Both the position numbers and the translations under genes were made by a program. Shown here piece by piece: positions 27,758 to 36,812 of a stretch of DNA of 64,000 bases. This DNA comes from Planctomycetota bacterium (GTDB lineage: Bacteria; Planctomycetota; Planctomycetia; Pirellulales; PLA5), in contig QEVJ01000009.1 of NCBI GenBank assembly GCA_003576845.1, positions 1 to 64,000 of the forward strand, given 5' to 3'. The stretch's first letter is position 1, and each line of letters opens with the position of its first letter. Under the pieces are notes generated by a model. It saw nothing but the letters and a program-made list of their open reading frames with translations. It was not told the origin of the DNA and made no database searches.

Positions 27758-30667
27758 CTATTTGCCGTCCGTAAACGGTACGACCACACGAAAACCCACG
27801 TCCGCGCCGCCGTTGGGGGCTTTGTTCTGTCGCATCGTCGTCCGGGCGTTTCGCGACGTGCTGTTATAGGGTTCGAGGTAACTGCCGCCGCGGATCGTCG
27901 GAAAGACGCGAGTCCCCGGCGTGCGGTCCTCGATATCGCGATGCCCCGCTTCATACGTATCTTCGCACCATTCGGCCGCGTTGCCCAGCATGTTGAGCAG
28001 GCCCTCCGGCGTCGCGCCCCCGGGCAAGGCATCGACGGCCGCCAGCTTACCCTGTCCGATCGGGCCAAAGCCAAGGTTGCACCGCTCGGCCGAAGGTTCA
28101 TCGTCGTCGGCCCACGGATAGATACGTCCCTTCGTGCCGCGGGCGGCGCGTTCCCACTGTTTCTCGGTCGGCAGCGTCCCGCCCACGAACTCGGCAAAGC
28201 TCATTGCCTGCTGGTGCGAGACGTTGGTCACCGGCAGCTTCGCGGCCGAGTCCAGATCGGCGGGCCGCCACCGCGTGCCGGCCTTCGCTTCGCCGGCTTT
28301 ATCGGCAAAAATCGCATACTGCCGGACGGAGACCTCGGTCGTCGAGATCAAAAACGGCGCGTCGATCCTCGCCGTGCGACGTTCGAGTTCGCCGTTGCGA
28401 ATGCCGTCGCGGGCGGCGCCGAACACGAAATCGCCGGGTTCGACGACGACGAAATAGAGCGGGGCGCCGGCCTTGTCCAACTCGTCATGAACGTATCGCC
28501 CCGCGGCGACTTCGCGGAGCGTCGCGGGCGGCCGCGGACCGGGCGGAAGCTCGAAGCGGAAGCTCCGAGAGGCGAGATCCGATCGAGACACCGTCACGTC
28601 AAGTGTGCCGTATCCCTTGGCCGTCGCCACGATGTGAAGCTGTTGTCCCGACTTGGCGGCAATCCGCGCCCGGCCGGCGTCGAGCGGAAGCGGTGCGTCG
28701 TTCACTTTCACGGCCGCTTCCGGCGGCACGAACGAAATGAACGGATCGAGTTCGGCCACCACGGTAAATCGCGATGCCTTCAACTCGTCGAAGGAAACCG
28801 TCTGCTTCCAATCGGCGAAATCTGCGGCCGACGCGGTAATTTCGAGCGGCGAGCCTTCTTCGACTTCTACGGTCGCTTGTCCTCCCGCGGCCGCGACCGC
28901 CTTTCCGCCAACCGTCAGCCGGGCATCGGCCGGATCGACCTTGACGACGACGCGTTCTATCCGCTTCGGCACAGGCGAAAGCGTCGCGCGTTGGGCCTGC
29001 GCGCCGTCGCCGAGAACGACATCCACTTCCGCCTTCGTATCGACGTAGCCCGCTTTCTTGAAGACCAGTGTGTGCCGCCCGAGCGACAAAGTGACCTCCG
29101 CGGGCGTTCGCGAACCGAGCGGCACCGGATTGTCATCGAGATAAATCTCCGCATCGGCCGGCTGCGTTTCGAGCCGCACGACGCGGACCGTCGGGATTTT
29201 GGTCAGTTCGATCCGGACGGTGCGCTGCGTATCGTCCTGGACGATTTCCACCGACTCCTTGGCGTCATAGTGTCCGTCGAGCGTCGCGCGGAGATCGTGC
29301 TTGCCAATCTTGAGCTTGATTTTCGCCGGCGCGCGTTCGCCGCTGGCGACGCCATCGACGCTGATTGCCGCGCCGGACGGATCGCTCCTGATTTCCACCG
29401 TTCGCGTGCCGTCGTCGGCGGGCCAGACGACGAACAGCAAGTATCCGACCGCCGCGATGATCGCCGCGGATAGCAAGAGCAGCACCACCGGATGCTCGAG
29501 CGGCCCGCGGCGCTTCTTCATCGCCAGCTTCATCGCCGGCGGCAAATGATCGGCTGGATGGACCGGCGTGCTTGCCGGTTTCGGCCGTCGCGCCTCGGGG
29601 GCCGACGGTTGGGCTTTCGCCGCCGCTGCGACGGGCCGCCCGAACGTCGAGTCGTCCTCGTCCGGCATCATTGTGCCGCGGACCGGCTGAGCGGACCGAC
29701 GGGCCGGCTCGGACCACGACGACTCCTCTTCGTGCGGGGCCGGTTCGGCATTTGGCGACGGTGCGATCGGCGGCGCTGCGGGCGGTTCCTCGCGCGCCGT
29801 GTCCGTCACCCGCGGCGTTGCCCGCACGTCGTCTTGCCAGACCGGCAGCGGCTCGAGGCCGTGCGCCGCTCCGTCGACGTGCGTCTTGGTATCGTCGTAA
29901 TATATCGTCGCGGCCGTCGCGGCATCCTGCGTCTTTCGCACGCTCGCATCGACGTCGGCGTGGCTTCCGGCGAGATCGACCGCCGGCGGTTCCGGTTCGG
30001 CTTCCCTGGGAACCTCCGCCGGAGGTTGCGACTTCGCCGCCACATCGCCCTGCGCCGGCGCCGACGAACTGGGCGGCGCGAACGCTTCGGCCTCCGCTTC
30101 ACCGCCCGCGAGCAGCGCGAGCACTTGCTGAGCTGTCCCCGGCCGCTCGGCGACGTGCTTGGCGATCATCCGGTCGATCGCGGCGGCAAGTCCCGCGTCG
30201 ATGCTCGGCACAATCTCACGCACCGGCGGCAAACGCAGCTCCGGCGTGCCGTGCCAGCGCATCCAGGCCAGGTCGCCGCCGAGCGGATCGTCGGCGATGC
30301 CCTCGAACAGGCTCTCGAACCGCGGCCCGACCAGCAGTTCGATCGCCACCATTCCGAGCGCGTAAATGTCCGTCGCCGGCCCGACTTCGCCGAACACGTC
30401 CGCGGCGAGTGTCTCCGGCGGTAGATACTTCGACAGGCCCTCCGGCGCTTCGACTTGCGTGCTGACGATGGTCGCCCGCACGTCGCCGAGCCGCACCCGC
30501 CCATCCGCCGCCAGGTAGACGGTATCGGGCCGGACCTGTCCGTAGGACCGTCCCCGCTCGTGATACGACGCAAGCTGCTTGAGCACGCCCTCGACCACGT
30601 GCCGCACGAACTCCGCGTCGTGCGGTTCGGCCAGCAGCCCGACCAGGTTTCCAGACGGGAAATTCAT
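27758..30667 (-). CDS. Degenerate kinase-PEGA-FGE-fold membrane protein
   Basis: A 969-residue fusion. The first ~190 residues resemble only the C-lobe of a serine/threonine kinase: HERGRSYGQVRPDTVYL stands where the catalytic loop would be and GDVR where DFG would be, and the glycine loop and Lys lobe are missing, so catalysis is unlikely. A Pro/Ala-rich linker leads to one transmembrane helix (about 393-415). Then come three or more PEGA-type beta repeats (VEIRSDPSGAAISVDG, VRLETQPADAEIYLDD) and, in the last ~240 residues, a formylglycine-generating-enzyme/SUMF1 fold (PVTNVSHQQAMSFAEFVGGTLPTEKQWERAARG, GNAAEWCED, IRGGSY, VGFRVV). The start ATG at 30667 is followed by MNFPSGNLVGLL. Probably an envelope sensor or scaffold; substrate unknown. 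Confidence 0.83.
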   Translation of the reverse strand: MNFPSGNLVGLLAEPHDAEFVRHVVEGVLKQLASYHERGRSYGQVRPDTVYLAADGRVRLGDVRATIVSTQVEAPEGLSKYLPPETLAADVFGEVGPATDIYALGMVAIELLVGPRFESLFEGIADDPLGGDLAWMRWHGTPELRLPPVREIVPSIDAGLAAAIDRMIAKHVAERPGTAQQVLALLAGGEAEAEAFAPPSSSAPAQGDVAAKSQPPAEVPREAEPEPPAVDLAGSHADVDASVRKTQDAATAATIYYDDTKTHVDGAAHGLEPLPVWQDDVRATPRVTDTAREEPPAAPPIAPSPNAEPAPHEEESSWSEPARRSAQPVRGTMMPDEDDSTFGRPVAAAAKAQPSAPEARRPKPASTPVHPADHLPPAMKLAMKKRRGPLEHPVVLLLLSAAIIAAVGYLLFVVWPADDGTRTVEIRSDPSGAAISVDGVASGERAPAKIKLKIGKHDLRATLDGHYDAKESVEIVQDDTQRTVRIELTKIPTVRVVRLETQPADAEIYLDDNPVPLGSRTPAEVTLSLGRHTLVFKKAGYVDTKAEVDVVLGDGAQAQRATLSPVPKRIERVVVKVDPADARLTVGGKAVAAAGGQATVEVEEGSPLEITASAADFADWKQTVSFDELKASRFTVVAELDPFISFVPPEAAVKVNDAPLPLDAGRARIAAKSGQQLHIVATAKGYGTLDVTVSRSDLASRSFRFELPPGPRPPATLREVAAGRYVHDELDKAGAPLYFVVVEPGDFVFGAARDGIRNGELERRTARIDAPFLISTTEVSVRQYAIFADKAGEAKAGTRWRPADLDSAAKLPVTNVSHQQAMSFAEFVGGTLPTEKQWERAARGTKGRIYPWADDDEPSAERCNLGFGPIGQGKLAAVDALPGGATPEGLLNMLGNAAEWCEDTYEAGHRDIEDRTPGTRVFPTIRGGSYLEPYNSTSRNARTTMRQNKAPNGGADVGFRVVVPFTDGK

Positions 30668-31150
30668 GTTCGATCCGTGCCGTTGGGGCCGAGTGTGACG
30701 ATTGGGCCGCATGGCCCTCGGGGCGTGCCGCGAGCCGCACGAGCGCTCGGGGACCGCGGCGTTCTCCCGTATATCCGATTCCGGCTCTCCGTCAGCCTAA
30801 CGTTTCCGCCACAAACCGCCAACCAAACCGGCCTGCGGCGGCATCCGCTACACTGCTAACCGTCCCACACATGCGGTAGTATGCCCCCATCGGAAAACCG
30901 GAGGAGAATGCATCCACAGATTGCGCAGGTGCCCGCAGATGAAGGGGATTTGACGCGATTTCTCTTCGTCTGCGAACATCTGCGCCATCTGCGGATAGTT
31001 ATTTGATTGTGGCAACGGCCACGCTGCGTTATCGGAGCCGATCCGCACGATCGTTCGAAGTCACGGCTCGCGCCGTGGGGCCCGGCGCGGTATGCTGCTC
31101 CTAACCTCAACCCTACTACGCGCCGCTGCCGAGTGCCGGGCCGATTCGCG
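30668..31150. other. Intergenic region with a palindromic repeat
   Basis: 483 bases between divergent genes. Apart from the palindrome at 30911-30998 listed separately, I see no gene and no clear promoter. Confidence 0.5.
30911..30998. repeat. Imperfect palindrome of CAGATNGCGCAG type, family C
   Basis: The left arm begins ATCCACAGATTGCGCAGGTG (from 30912) and the right arm, read on the other strand, begins ATCCGCAGATGGCGCAGATG; about 32 bases on each side match at most positions. The internal period (GCAGATGnnCGCAGA) resembles the intergenic ATCTGCG-type repeats seen in many environmental bacterial genomes. Confidence 0.75.
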
Positions 31151-32152
31151 ATGTCCACGCTTTATCCCCTGCGTTTCGTGCCGATTCTGCGTTCCTATCT
31201 CTGGGGTGGCCGGCGGCTCGTCGAGATGTTCGGCAAGGGCGACGCGCGCCACGGCGTTGTCGCCGAATCGTGGGAAATCTGCGACCGCGGCGACGATCAG
31301 AGCATCGTGGCTCATGGCCCGCTTGCCGGCCGCACGCTTGGCGAGATCGCCCGCGAGTTTCCCGGCGAACTTTACGGCGACATTGCCCCGCCCGCGCGGT
31401 TCCCGCTCCTGTTCAAGTTCCTCGATGCGCGGCACCCGCTTTCGGTTCAGGTTCATCCGAACGACGCCCAAGCCGCTCGGCTCGACCCGCCCGATCTCGG
31501 CAAAACGGAGGCTTGGGTCGTGCTGGCCGCGGAACTGCGCAGCGTGATCTACGCGGGCCTCAAACGCGGGTTCGATCGCGCCGCTCTCGCCCGCGAAGTC
31601 GCCCGCGGCACGACCGAGCTGTGCCTGCACCGCTTCGAGCCGCGGGTCGGCGACTGCATCTTCCTTCCCGCCGGGACGGTTCACGCTCTCGGCGCGGGGC
31701 TCGTCGTGGCCGAAATCCAGCAAGCCAGCGACACGACGTTTCGGCTGTTCGATTGGAACCGCGTCGGTCCCGACGGCAAGCCGCGCGCGTTGCACGTCGA
31801 CGAAGCCCTCGCCGTGATCGACGATCGCCTCGGCCCCGTCGAGCCGCAGCGGCCGCAACCGACGGGCGAACCGGGCGTCGAACGGCTCGTGGCGTGCGAC
31901 AAGTTCACGCTCGACCGCCACACGCTCGACGGCAGCGGCCTCAACCGCGGCACCAGCGACGCGCCGCACGTCCTCCGCACGAACGCCCGCCCTCAAATCG
32001 TCGCCGTCCTCTCTGGCCGACTCCAAATCGACGGCGATCCCGCGCCACAACCGCTAATCGCCGGTAACACCGCACTCATCCCGGCCTGCTGCGGCGGCGT
32101 TTCGCTGGTCGCGGACGAAGGCACGGTCGTGCTCACCGCGGGTTTGCCGTAA
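31151..32152 (+). CDS. manA: Mannose-6-phosphate isomerase, type I
   Basis: A 333-residue zinc enzyme that interconverts mannose 6-phosphate and fructose 6-phosphate, feeding GDP-mannose and polysaccharide synthesis. The zinc ligands of the cupin are visible: Gln100 and His102 in LSVQVHPND, Glu120 in KTEAW and His178 in PAGTVHALGAG. Length fits the short bacterial class. The ATG at 31151 begins MSTLYPLRFVPILRSYLWGG, the standard N-terminus. Just after the TAA the same frame stays open and re-encodes a decayed copy of the last ~45 residues. Confidence 0.93.
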   Translation: MSTLYPLRFVPILRSYLWGGRRLVEMFGKGDARHGVVAESWEICDRGDDQSIVAHGPLAGRTLGEIAREFPGELYGDIAPPARFPLLFKFLDARHPLSVQVHPNDAQAARLDPPDLGKTEAWVVLAAELRSVIYAGLKRGFDRAALAREVARGTTELCLHRFEPRVGDCIFLPAGTVHALGAGLVVAEIQQASDTTFRLFDWNRVGPDGKPRALHVDEALAVIDDRLGPVEPQRPQPTGEPGVERLVACDKFTLDRHTLDGSGLNRGTSDAPHVLRTNARPQIVAVLSGRLQIDGDPAPQPLIAGNTALIPACCGGVSLVADEGTVVLTAGLP

Positions 32153-32194
32153 GGATCGGGTCCGAATAAAGACTCCCGTCCCCTTTGTTTCTTC

Positions 32195-32359
32195 CGCCCG
32201 CGAATCGTCGCCGTCCTTTCCGGCAGCCTTCGCATCGGCGGAGATTCGTGCGACAAGCCGCTAATCGCCGGCGACACGGCGCTCGTGCCCGCCTGCTGTG
32301 ACGGCGCGGTTCTTTATCCGCTCGCCGCGACCCAACTTCTCACGGCGACGCCCACGTAG
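32195..32359 (+). pseudogene. Duplicated manA tail remnant
   Basis: Translating from 32195 gives RPRIVAVLSGSLRIGG followed by DKPLIAGDTALVPACC, which parallels the manA C-terminus RPQIVAVLSGRLQIDG and QPLIAGNTALIPACC. It is in the same frame as manA, 43 bases past its TAA, has no start codon or ribosome site and diverges after PACC before a TAG at 32357-32359. It is best read as a decayed tandem duplication of the 3' end of manA. Confidence 0.75.
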
Positions 32360-32415
32360 CGAATGTCGCGGAAACATCAGAGCGGCGTGAACAGAACGCA
32401 ACTCGGCGACAGTCG

Positions 32416-32859
32416 CTACGCCAATGACCGTCCTTCGAGCCGCTCGATCGCCTCGCGCAGGCGCGGCGGGATCGGCTCGGGGCGGTTCGTGGTGTAATCG
32501 AACACGACCACCGTCGAATCGCCTTCGGCCACGATCGCTTGTTGCTCGATGCTGAACACGGCGTGAACCATCGACAAGCTCGTCCGGCCCAGCCGCGTCA
32601 CGCGGGCGCCGATCGCGACCGTGTCGGGAAAGTTGAGCTGCCGCCGATAGTCGCACTTCACCGAAGCCAGGATCGGCCCCAAGTGGTCGCTGCTGCTCGC
32701 CAGTTGAATCCGGTCGAGATACGCCACCCGCGCCGACTCGAACCAGCGAAAGAACACGACGTTGTTCACGTGCCCCATCGCGTCCATGTCGCCCCATTGC
32801 ACGGGCAGCGCGATGGCGACGCGGTAGTCGACAAGTAACGGATGCGGCGAATCGGACAT
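32416..32859 (-). CDS. Acyl-CoA thioesterase, YbgC/4-hydroxybenzoyl-CoA type hotdog
   Basis: A 147-residue hotdog-fold thioesterase that hydrolyses acyl- or aroyl-CoA. The signature WGDMDAMGHVNNVVFFRWFESARVAYLDRI (about 20-50) contains the catalytic Asp and the GHVNN helix start of the YbgC/FcbC group. Length is normal. It stands alone: the oxygenase gene upstream on the same strand stops 36 bases before its start. Substrate cannot be read; the Asp-type active site allows aromatic or short-chain acyl groups. Confidence 0.87.
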   Translation of the reverse strand: MSDSPHPLLVDYRVAIALPVQWGDMDAMGHVNNVVFFRWFESARVAYLDRIQLASSSDHLGPILASVKCDYRRQLNFPDTVAIGARVTRLGRTSLSMVHAVFSIEQQAIVAEGDSTVVVFDYTTNRPEPIPPRLREAIERLEGRSLA

Positions 32860-32895
32860 GAGTACTCCAAGGAATCGCGATACCGCGTGCGAACG

Positions 32896-35334
32896 CTATC
32901 TGCCTTGCGCTGCCGACGCAACCAACTTTTTTTCGAGGTCGCAAATGCGCTTGAGACTTTTCCGATTCCGCGTGAATTCCTCGTAGGCTCGATCGAAGGA
33001 TGCGGTGGACTTCTTGCAGACAAGCGTGAAAGGCCGGCCGGTTCGCTTCGTTTCGTGGGTCACATCGAGTCGATTCGCGTCGATGACTTGATGCAAATGC
33101 GCTCGGCGATCCTTCGCCAACGGAAAGCCTCGCTCGGAGGCAGTCGGATCGGCCAAAAACTGTCTTAACTCGCGGCAAATGCCGCACGAGCATTTCCAAT
33201 TTGCCTCGCGGCGAAAGTCGGTCGGCGCTCGCGGCGCCGAAGCCGTTCGCAACTCCAATTCGCGTCGACAATAGGAAACCCAACTTGCGACGGCGTCCAA
33301 GCTCCGTTCCGCATGCTTCGATAGCCACGCTTCCAGGGAAAACACGGCCTTAAGATGCGCCTCCGTCAGGTCGTACCGTGCCTCATCCAAGGCGGCATGG
33401 TCGACGAGCCGTCGGGCCGGCTCGTCTGCTCCGACCGACACCAGCGCCTTGACCAGCGTTGCCAGCAGCGCCGCGCGGTCGAGTTCCCTAAGGCGCCAGT
33501 CATGTACCTGGGTACTTCCATCGAGCCGCTCGACCGCGTCTACTGCACGTTCGGCAAGACGCTGGCACAGATCGATGCGCTCCGCGTCCTTGTCAGGCTT
33601 GGTGCAGAGCAACGCCAGCAATTCGGCATTCCGCCCGATCGTGGCCGCGTTCGATTCGTCCCAGAGACTTTCCAATGCCGACGCGAACGTCGACCACCCG
33701 TGTTGCTTGCCAAACGCCAAGAACGACCGGTCGAGCTTGAGCGACGGTTCGCCGGGCATCACGTGCCCGATGTACCGCGACATCAGCTCGGGCGAATCCA
33801 AGTCGACGAGCAGACCGGCCACCCGCGACCGATCGGGCTTGTCGCGCAACGGTGCGTAACTCGAGTAATCGTACATCGAAAAATGACGGTTGCCCCCCGA
33901 CCTTTGCCAATCGTCGAGGATCGCCTTTGCAAAGCTCAGGCAATCCCGCCGTGCTTCTGCCTGCTCTGATTCTCGCGCTCGCTTGGCCTGCTGGACCATC
34001 GTTTCGAGTCCGGCAATGGCCGCATCAGTGCCCGCGCCGCAGAGCACGGTAAAACGATTGTGCCGCGGCCAGATTACGACTGCGGCGCGATGATACCAAC
34101 GCTCCAGCGTCATCCCCGCATTGCCCGTAAATCCCTCGAATTCCTCGCGGGAGACTTCCCACGCATCGAGCGGCACGGCGGAGACGATCTCGTCCTCCTC
34201 CAGGCGCATGTGCCCAAACGCGGGCTTTTTGCCGTCGCGATCCGACCAGTCGTTGACCGACAGGCCGTGGTCGTAGATCTCGCCCATCTCGTATCCAGTT
34301 CCCTCGCCGGACGCGGATTCGTCGTCATCTTCGTCGTCGTAGGACCAGCTCCGATAGCGATTTCGGCCTCGGCGGTTGCGATAGCGCCCGTAGTAATCGC
34401 CGCCCTCCGCGCTGCCGCTCTGCCAATGCGTCAAGAGCGCGAGATGCGCCAGGCACCCGGCTTGCTCCGCCGCTTCGAACAGTACGTTGGCCCGTGACCC
34501 GTCGACGCCCTTGAGCGCGTCGAGCGTCAATCCCTGTTGCGAATACCGGTGATCGAGCGTGATCGCCAGCTTGACGGGCTGTTGTCCAATCGGCCAATTG
34601 GACAGCAACGATGCAATCTTCGAGACCGCCTGGCCCGTTCGCGGCGCCCGAGGCGTTTTCTTGCCACGCGCGGGCGTCAGGGTCAGGTTATACACGAGAC
34701 ACAGGCGGTAACCGTCGCTCACCGGAAGCACTTCGTGCTCGCAATCGGCATAGAACGCTGCGAAGCTGAGCGAGTGGCCGCTCGCCGCACCGGCGAAATG
34801 AATCTCGTGTCGCTGTCCTTCGTTTTCGACGACCAGCTCTCCGCCCCGATGCACAGCCGGCAGCGCAACAACGAGCGTCGCCACCATGCCGTCGAGCTTT
34901 TCGCCGTCGCGATGCGGCTTGAAAAAGCTGCCCTTCTCGTAGACGAGGAGTTTGTAGAGGTGCGGCGTCAGCCTGGCGTCCCCTAGTCCCAACGCCTTCT
35001 CGACGTCGCCGACCAACTTCGCGATCGACTCGTTCCACTGCGGGTTGGTCAGCGAAAACCGCTTGGGATCGAGTTCCCATACGCAACGCACGCTCGTGTC
35101 GACGAGCGTTTCGACGCCCTTTCCATACGGCGCTTGCGTGCATTGTCGAATCAGCTTGGCGGCTTGAGTCTTTCCCAGCGGCAGGCGAATCGTGCCGACA
35201 TTCGCCACTTCAAGGCCCGGCATGACCAAAGGCATGTCGCCGGAGGTGCAGAACGCACCGCAACGATCCACTTGCTGCAACGCCTTGAGAATCTCCTTGC
35301 CAAACGGTGGGGCCGAAGTTGCTGCGTTCGTCAT
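32896..35334 (-). CDS. Large protein with N-terminal 2OG-Fe(II) prolyl-hydroxylase-like domain
   Basis: An 812-residue protein. The N-terminal part has the iron and 2-oxoglutarate ligands of a P4H-type oxygenase: His141 and Asp143 in KPHRDGEK, His200 in DCEHEVLPV and Arg210 in DGYRLCLVYNL. It would hydroxylate a protein or small substrate with 2-oxoglutarate and O2. The rest, about 600 residues, is mainly helical with no recognised domain; it includes an Arg/Tyr-rich then acidic insert (YGRYRNRRGRNRYRSW then DDEDDDESASGEG, about 335-365) and a C-terminal cysteine pair CSCGIC. Typical bacterial P4H proteins are around 200-300 residues, so the C-terminal part defines a distinct group. No signal peptide: cytoplasmic. 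Confidence 0.82.
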   Translation of the reverse strand: MTNAATSAPPFGKEILKALQQVDRCGAFCTSGDMPLVMPGLEVANVGTIRLPLGKTQAAKLIRQCTQAPYGKGVETLVDTSVRCVWELDPKRFSLTNPQWNESIAKLVGDVEKALGLGDARLTPHLYKLLVYEKGSFFKPHRDGEKLDGMVATLVVALPAVHRGGELVVENEGQRHEIHFAGAASGHSLSFAAFYADCEHEVLPVSDGYRLCLVYNLTLTPARGKKTPRAPRTGQAVSKIASLLSNWPIGQQPVKLAITLDHRYSQQGLTLDALKGVDGSRANVLFEAAEQAGCLAHLALLTHWQSGSAEGGDYYGRYRNRRGRNRYRSWSYDDEDDDESASGEGTGYEMGEIYDHGLSVNDWSDRDGKKPAFGHMRLEEDEIVSAVPLDAWEVSREEFEGFTGNAGMTLERWYHRAAVVIWPRHNRFTVLCGAGTDAAIAGLETMVQQAKRARESEQAEARRDCLSFAKAILDDWQRSGGNRHFSMYDYSSYAPLRDKPDRSRVAGLLVDLDSPELMSRYIGHVMPGEPSLKLDRSFLAFGKQHGWSTFASALESLWDESNAATIGRNAELLALLCTKPDKDAERIDLCQRLAERAVDAVERLDGSTQVHDWRLRELDRAALLATLVKALVSVGADEPARRLVDHAALDEARYDLTEAHLKAVFSLEAWLSKHAERSLDAVASWVSYCRRELELRTASAPRAPTDFRREANWKCSCGICRELRQFLADPTASERGFPLAKDRRAHLHQVIDANRLDVTHETKRTGRPFTLVCKKSTASFDRAYEEFTRNRKSLKRICDLEKKLVASAAQGR

Positions 35335-35535
35335 CGTGACTAGCTCCTACGGAAAGAATCCGGCGCTGGCCGATCGCGTCACGCGCCGCGGAAATCAGGG
35401 CCACCGGTCGAATCGGCCTTCGTGCCTACGCGTCGCGCCAAGACGGTGTTTTCGCAAAAGATGACGTTGGCCGCAACCGGCAGGGCGGCAAGAAGGAGAA
35501 CTCGTCTCCGACGCGGCTTTCGCCTGCCGTCGATT

Positions 35536-35853
35536 TCAATCGGACACCATTGCGTCACTCATTCCGCGCGGGCGCGGGATCACTGCCCGCAGCGGCCGCG
35601 ATTCGAGGCGATAAAGGTATGCCCCGACGAGCCAGATCGATGGCCCTTCGATCATCAACATCGTACTTCCAACCCAAATCCCGATTCCCAGCACCACGGC
35701 GCCTACGACGAAGGCAATCACAAGGTTCCGACGACATCGTCCCCGAAAACGACTCGGCACATGCGAGACGATATCTATCCGGTCGTCATCGATCGGGTTT
35801 ACGTCGAACATACGCATCGGCATCACGAACAATGCCTCGACGTAGCGCCCCAT
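35536..35853 (-). CDS. Small two-helix membrane protein
   Basis: A 105-residue predicted protein with two hydrophobic helices, NLVIAFVVGAVVLGIGIWVG (about 43-62) and MLMIEGPSIWLVGAYLY (about 65-81), flanked by basic residues. The start could be at 35853 or at the in-frame ATGs at 35823 and 35814. It lies 43 bases downstream of the HNH gene on the same strand. The family is unknown; the helix pattern with basic flanks argues that it is real. Confidence 0.5.
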   Translation of the reverse strand: MGRYVEALFVMPMRMFDVNPIDDDRIDIVSHVPSRFRGRCRRNLVIAFVVGAVVLGIGIWVGSTMLMIEGPSIWLVGAYLYRLESRPLRAVIPRPRGMSDAMVSD

Positions 35854-35874
35854 CCAAGCGTTGTCGCGCCACCC

Positions 35875-35895
35875 GAATCCCGAATCCCGAACCCC
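35875..35895. repeat. Heptanucleotide tandem array
   Basis: GAATCCC, GAATCCC, GAACCCC: three head-to-tail 7-base units one base away from the HNH endonuclease stop codon. One of five such arrays in the window. Confidence 0.75.
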
Positions 35896-35896
35896 G

Positions 35897-36532
35897 CTAC
35901 TTCAAATCCACCGACCAGTACGCGTTGCTCAGGAACGACTTCCAGCTTTCGTACTTCGGGTTGCCGAGCTTGAGCGTGACGAGCGGGCTGCGCTTGGGTT
36001 TGGCCGGCTTGCGGACGAGGGCCATGTGGGCCTCTTGCGGGGTGCGGCCGCCCTTCCGCACGTTGCAGGCGATGCAGGCGCAGACGATGTTCTCCCACGA
36101 CGTATCGCCGCCGCGGCTTCGCGGCACGACGTGGTCGAGGCTCAAATCGCTCGTTGGGAACCGCTTGCCGCAATACTGGCACGAGTTGTTGTCGCGGGCG
36201 AACAGGTTTCGCCGGTTGAACCGCACGGTCTGGTTCGGCACGCGATCGTAGAACAACAGGCGAATCACCCGCGGCACCTGCACCTCGAAGTTGACCGAGC
36301 GCAGCCAGTCCTCGTTCGGTTCCTTGAACTGGGCCTTGAGTTCGCTGATCTCGCGCCACGACTCGAAGTCGTAGTTGGCGTATTGCCCGTCCTCGACGTG
36401 GATCACCTCGGCCAGGTCGCGCACCAAGAGCGCGAACGCCCGGCGGACGTTGATCACGTGGACCGCCAGATAATGGCGATTGAGAACCAGCACGCTGCTG
36501 GAGAGAGGACAGGCGGTTTCGGCCAAGCTCAT
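35897..36532 (-). CDS. HNH endonuclease
   Basis: A 211-residue protein with a C-terminal HNH nuclease domain: CQYC (118-121), LDHVVPRSRGG (132-142) carrying the catalytic His, ENIVCACIACN with the second cysteine pair, and KGGRTPQEA. The N-terminal half (LVLNRHYLAVHVINVRRAFALLV) is the conserved region of free-standing bacterial HNH proteins often found as single copies in planctomycetes and cyanobacteria; these are not part of restriction systems. The ATG at 36532 is chosen because the upstream in-frame sequence is low-complexity. No methylase or phage gene is nearby. Confidence 0.9.
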   Translation of the reverse strand: MSLAETACPLSSSVLVLNRHYLAVHVINVRRAFALLVRDLAEVIHVEDGQYANYDFESWREISELKAQFKEPNEDWLRSVNFEVQVPRVIRLLFYDRVPNQTVRFNRRNLFARDNNSCQYCGKRFPTSDLSLDHVVPRSRGGDTSWENIVCACIACNVRKGGRTPQEAHMALVRKPAKPKRSPLVTLKLGNPKYESWKSFLSNAYWSVDLK

Positions 36533-36812
36533 TGCGGCCTCGCGACGCGGATGGTGGGAAACGATCGGGGGTATTCCGATCGGCCCGCGAGTCGCCGCAA
36601 GTCCCGCAGCGTGCCTCGAAATCGCCGGCCGAGCGGAAGGCGATACGACACGGACACGCCAAACGGCCCGCACGTTCGCCCGCATTGCCGGCGAATCGCC
36701 GCGCCGCTCGGCGTGTCCGCGTGGAACGCCAAGCTACCCACATTGTAATCGGCCCGCTTTCGCGAGACCAGCCGGACAGCGCCGGTCTGGCGGAACCGCC
36801 GCCCGCGCGCCG

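Noticed and set aside
26816-29473. 885-codon plus-strand open frame
   Set aside because: Crosses the boundary between glycerate kinase and the PEGA/FGE gene on the opposite strand, low-complexity composition.
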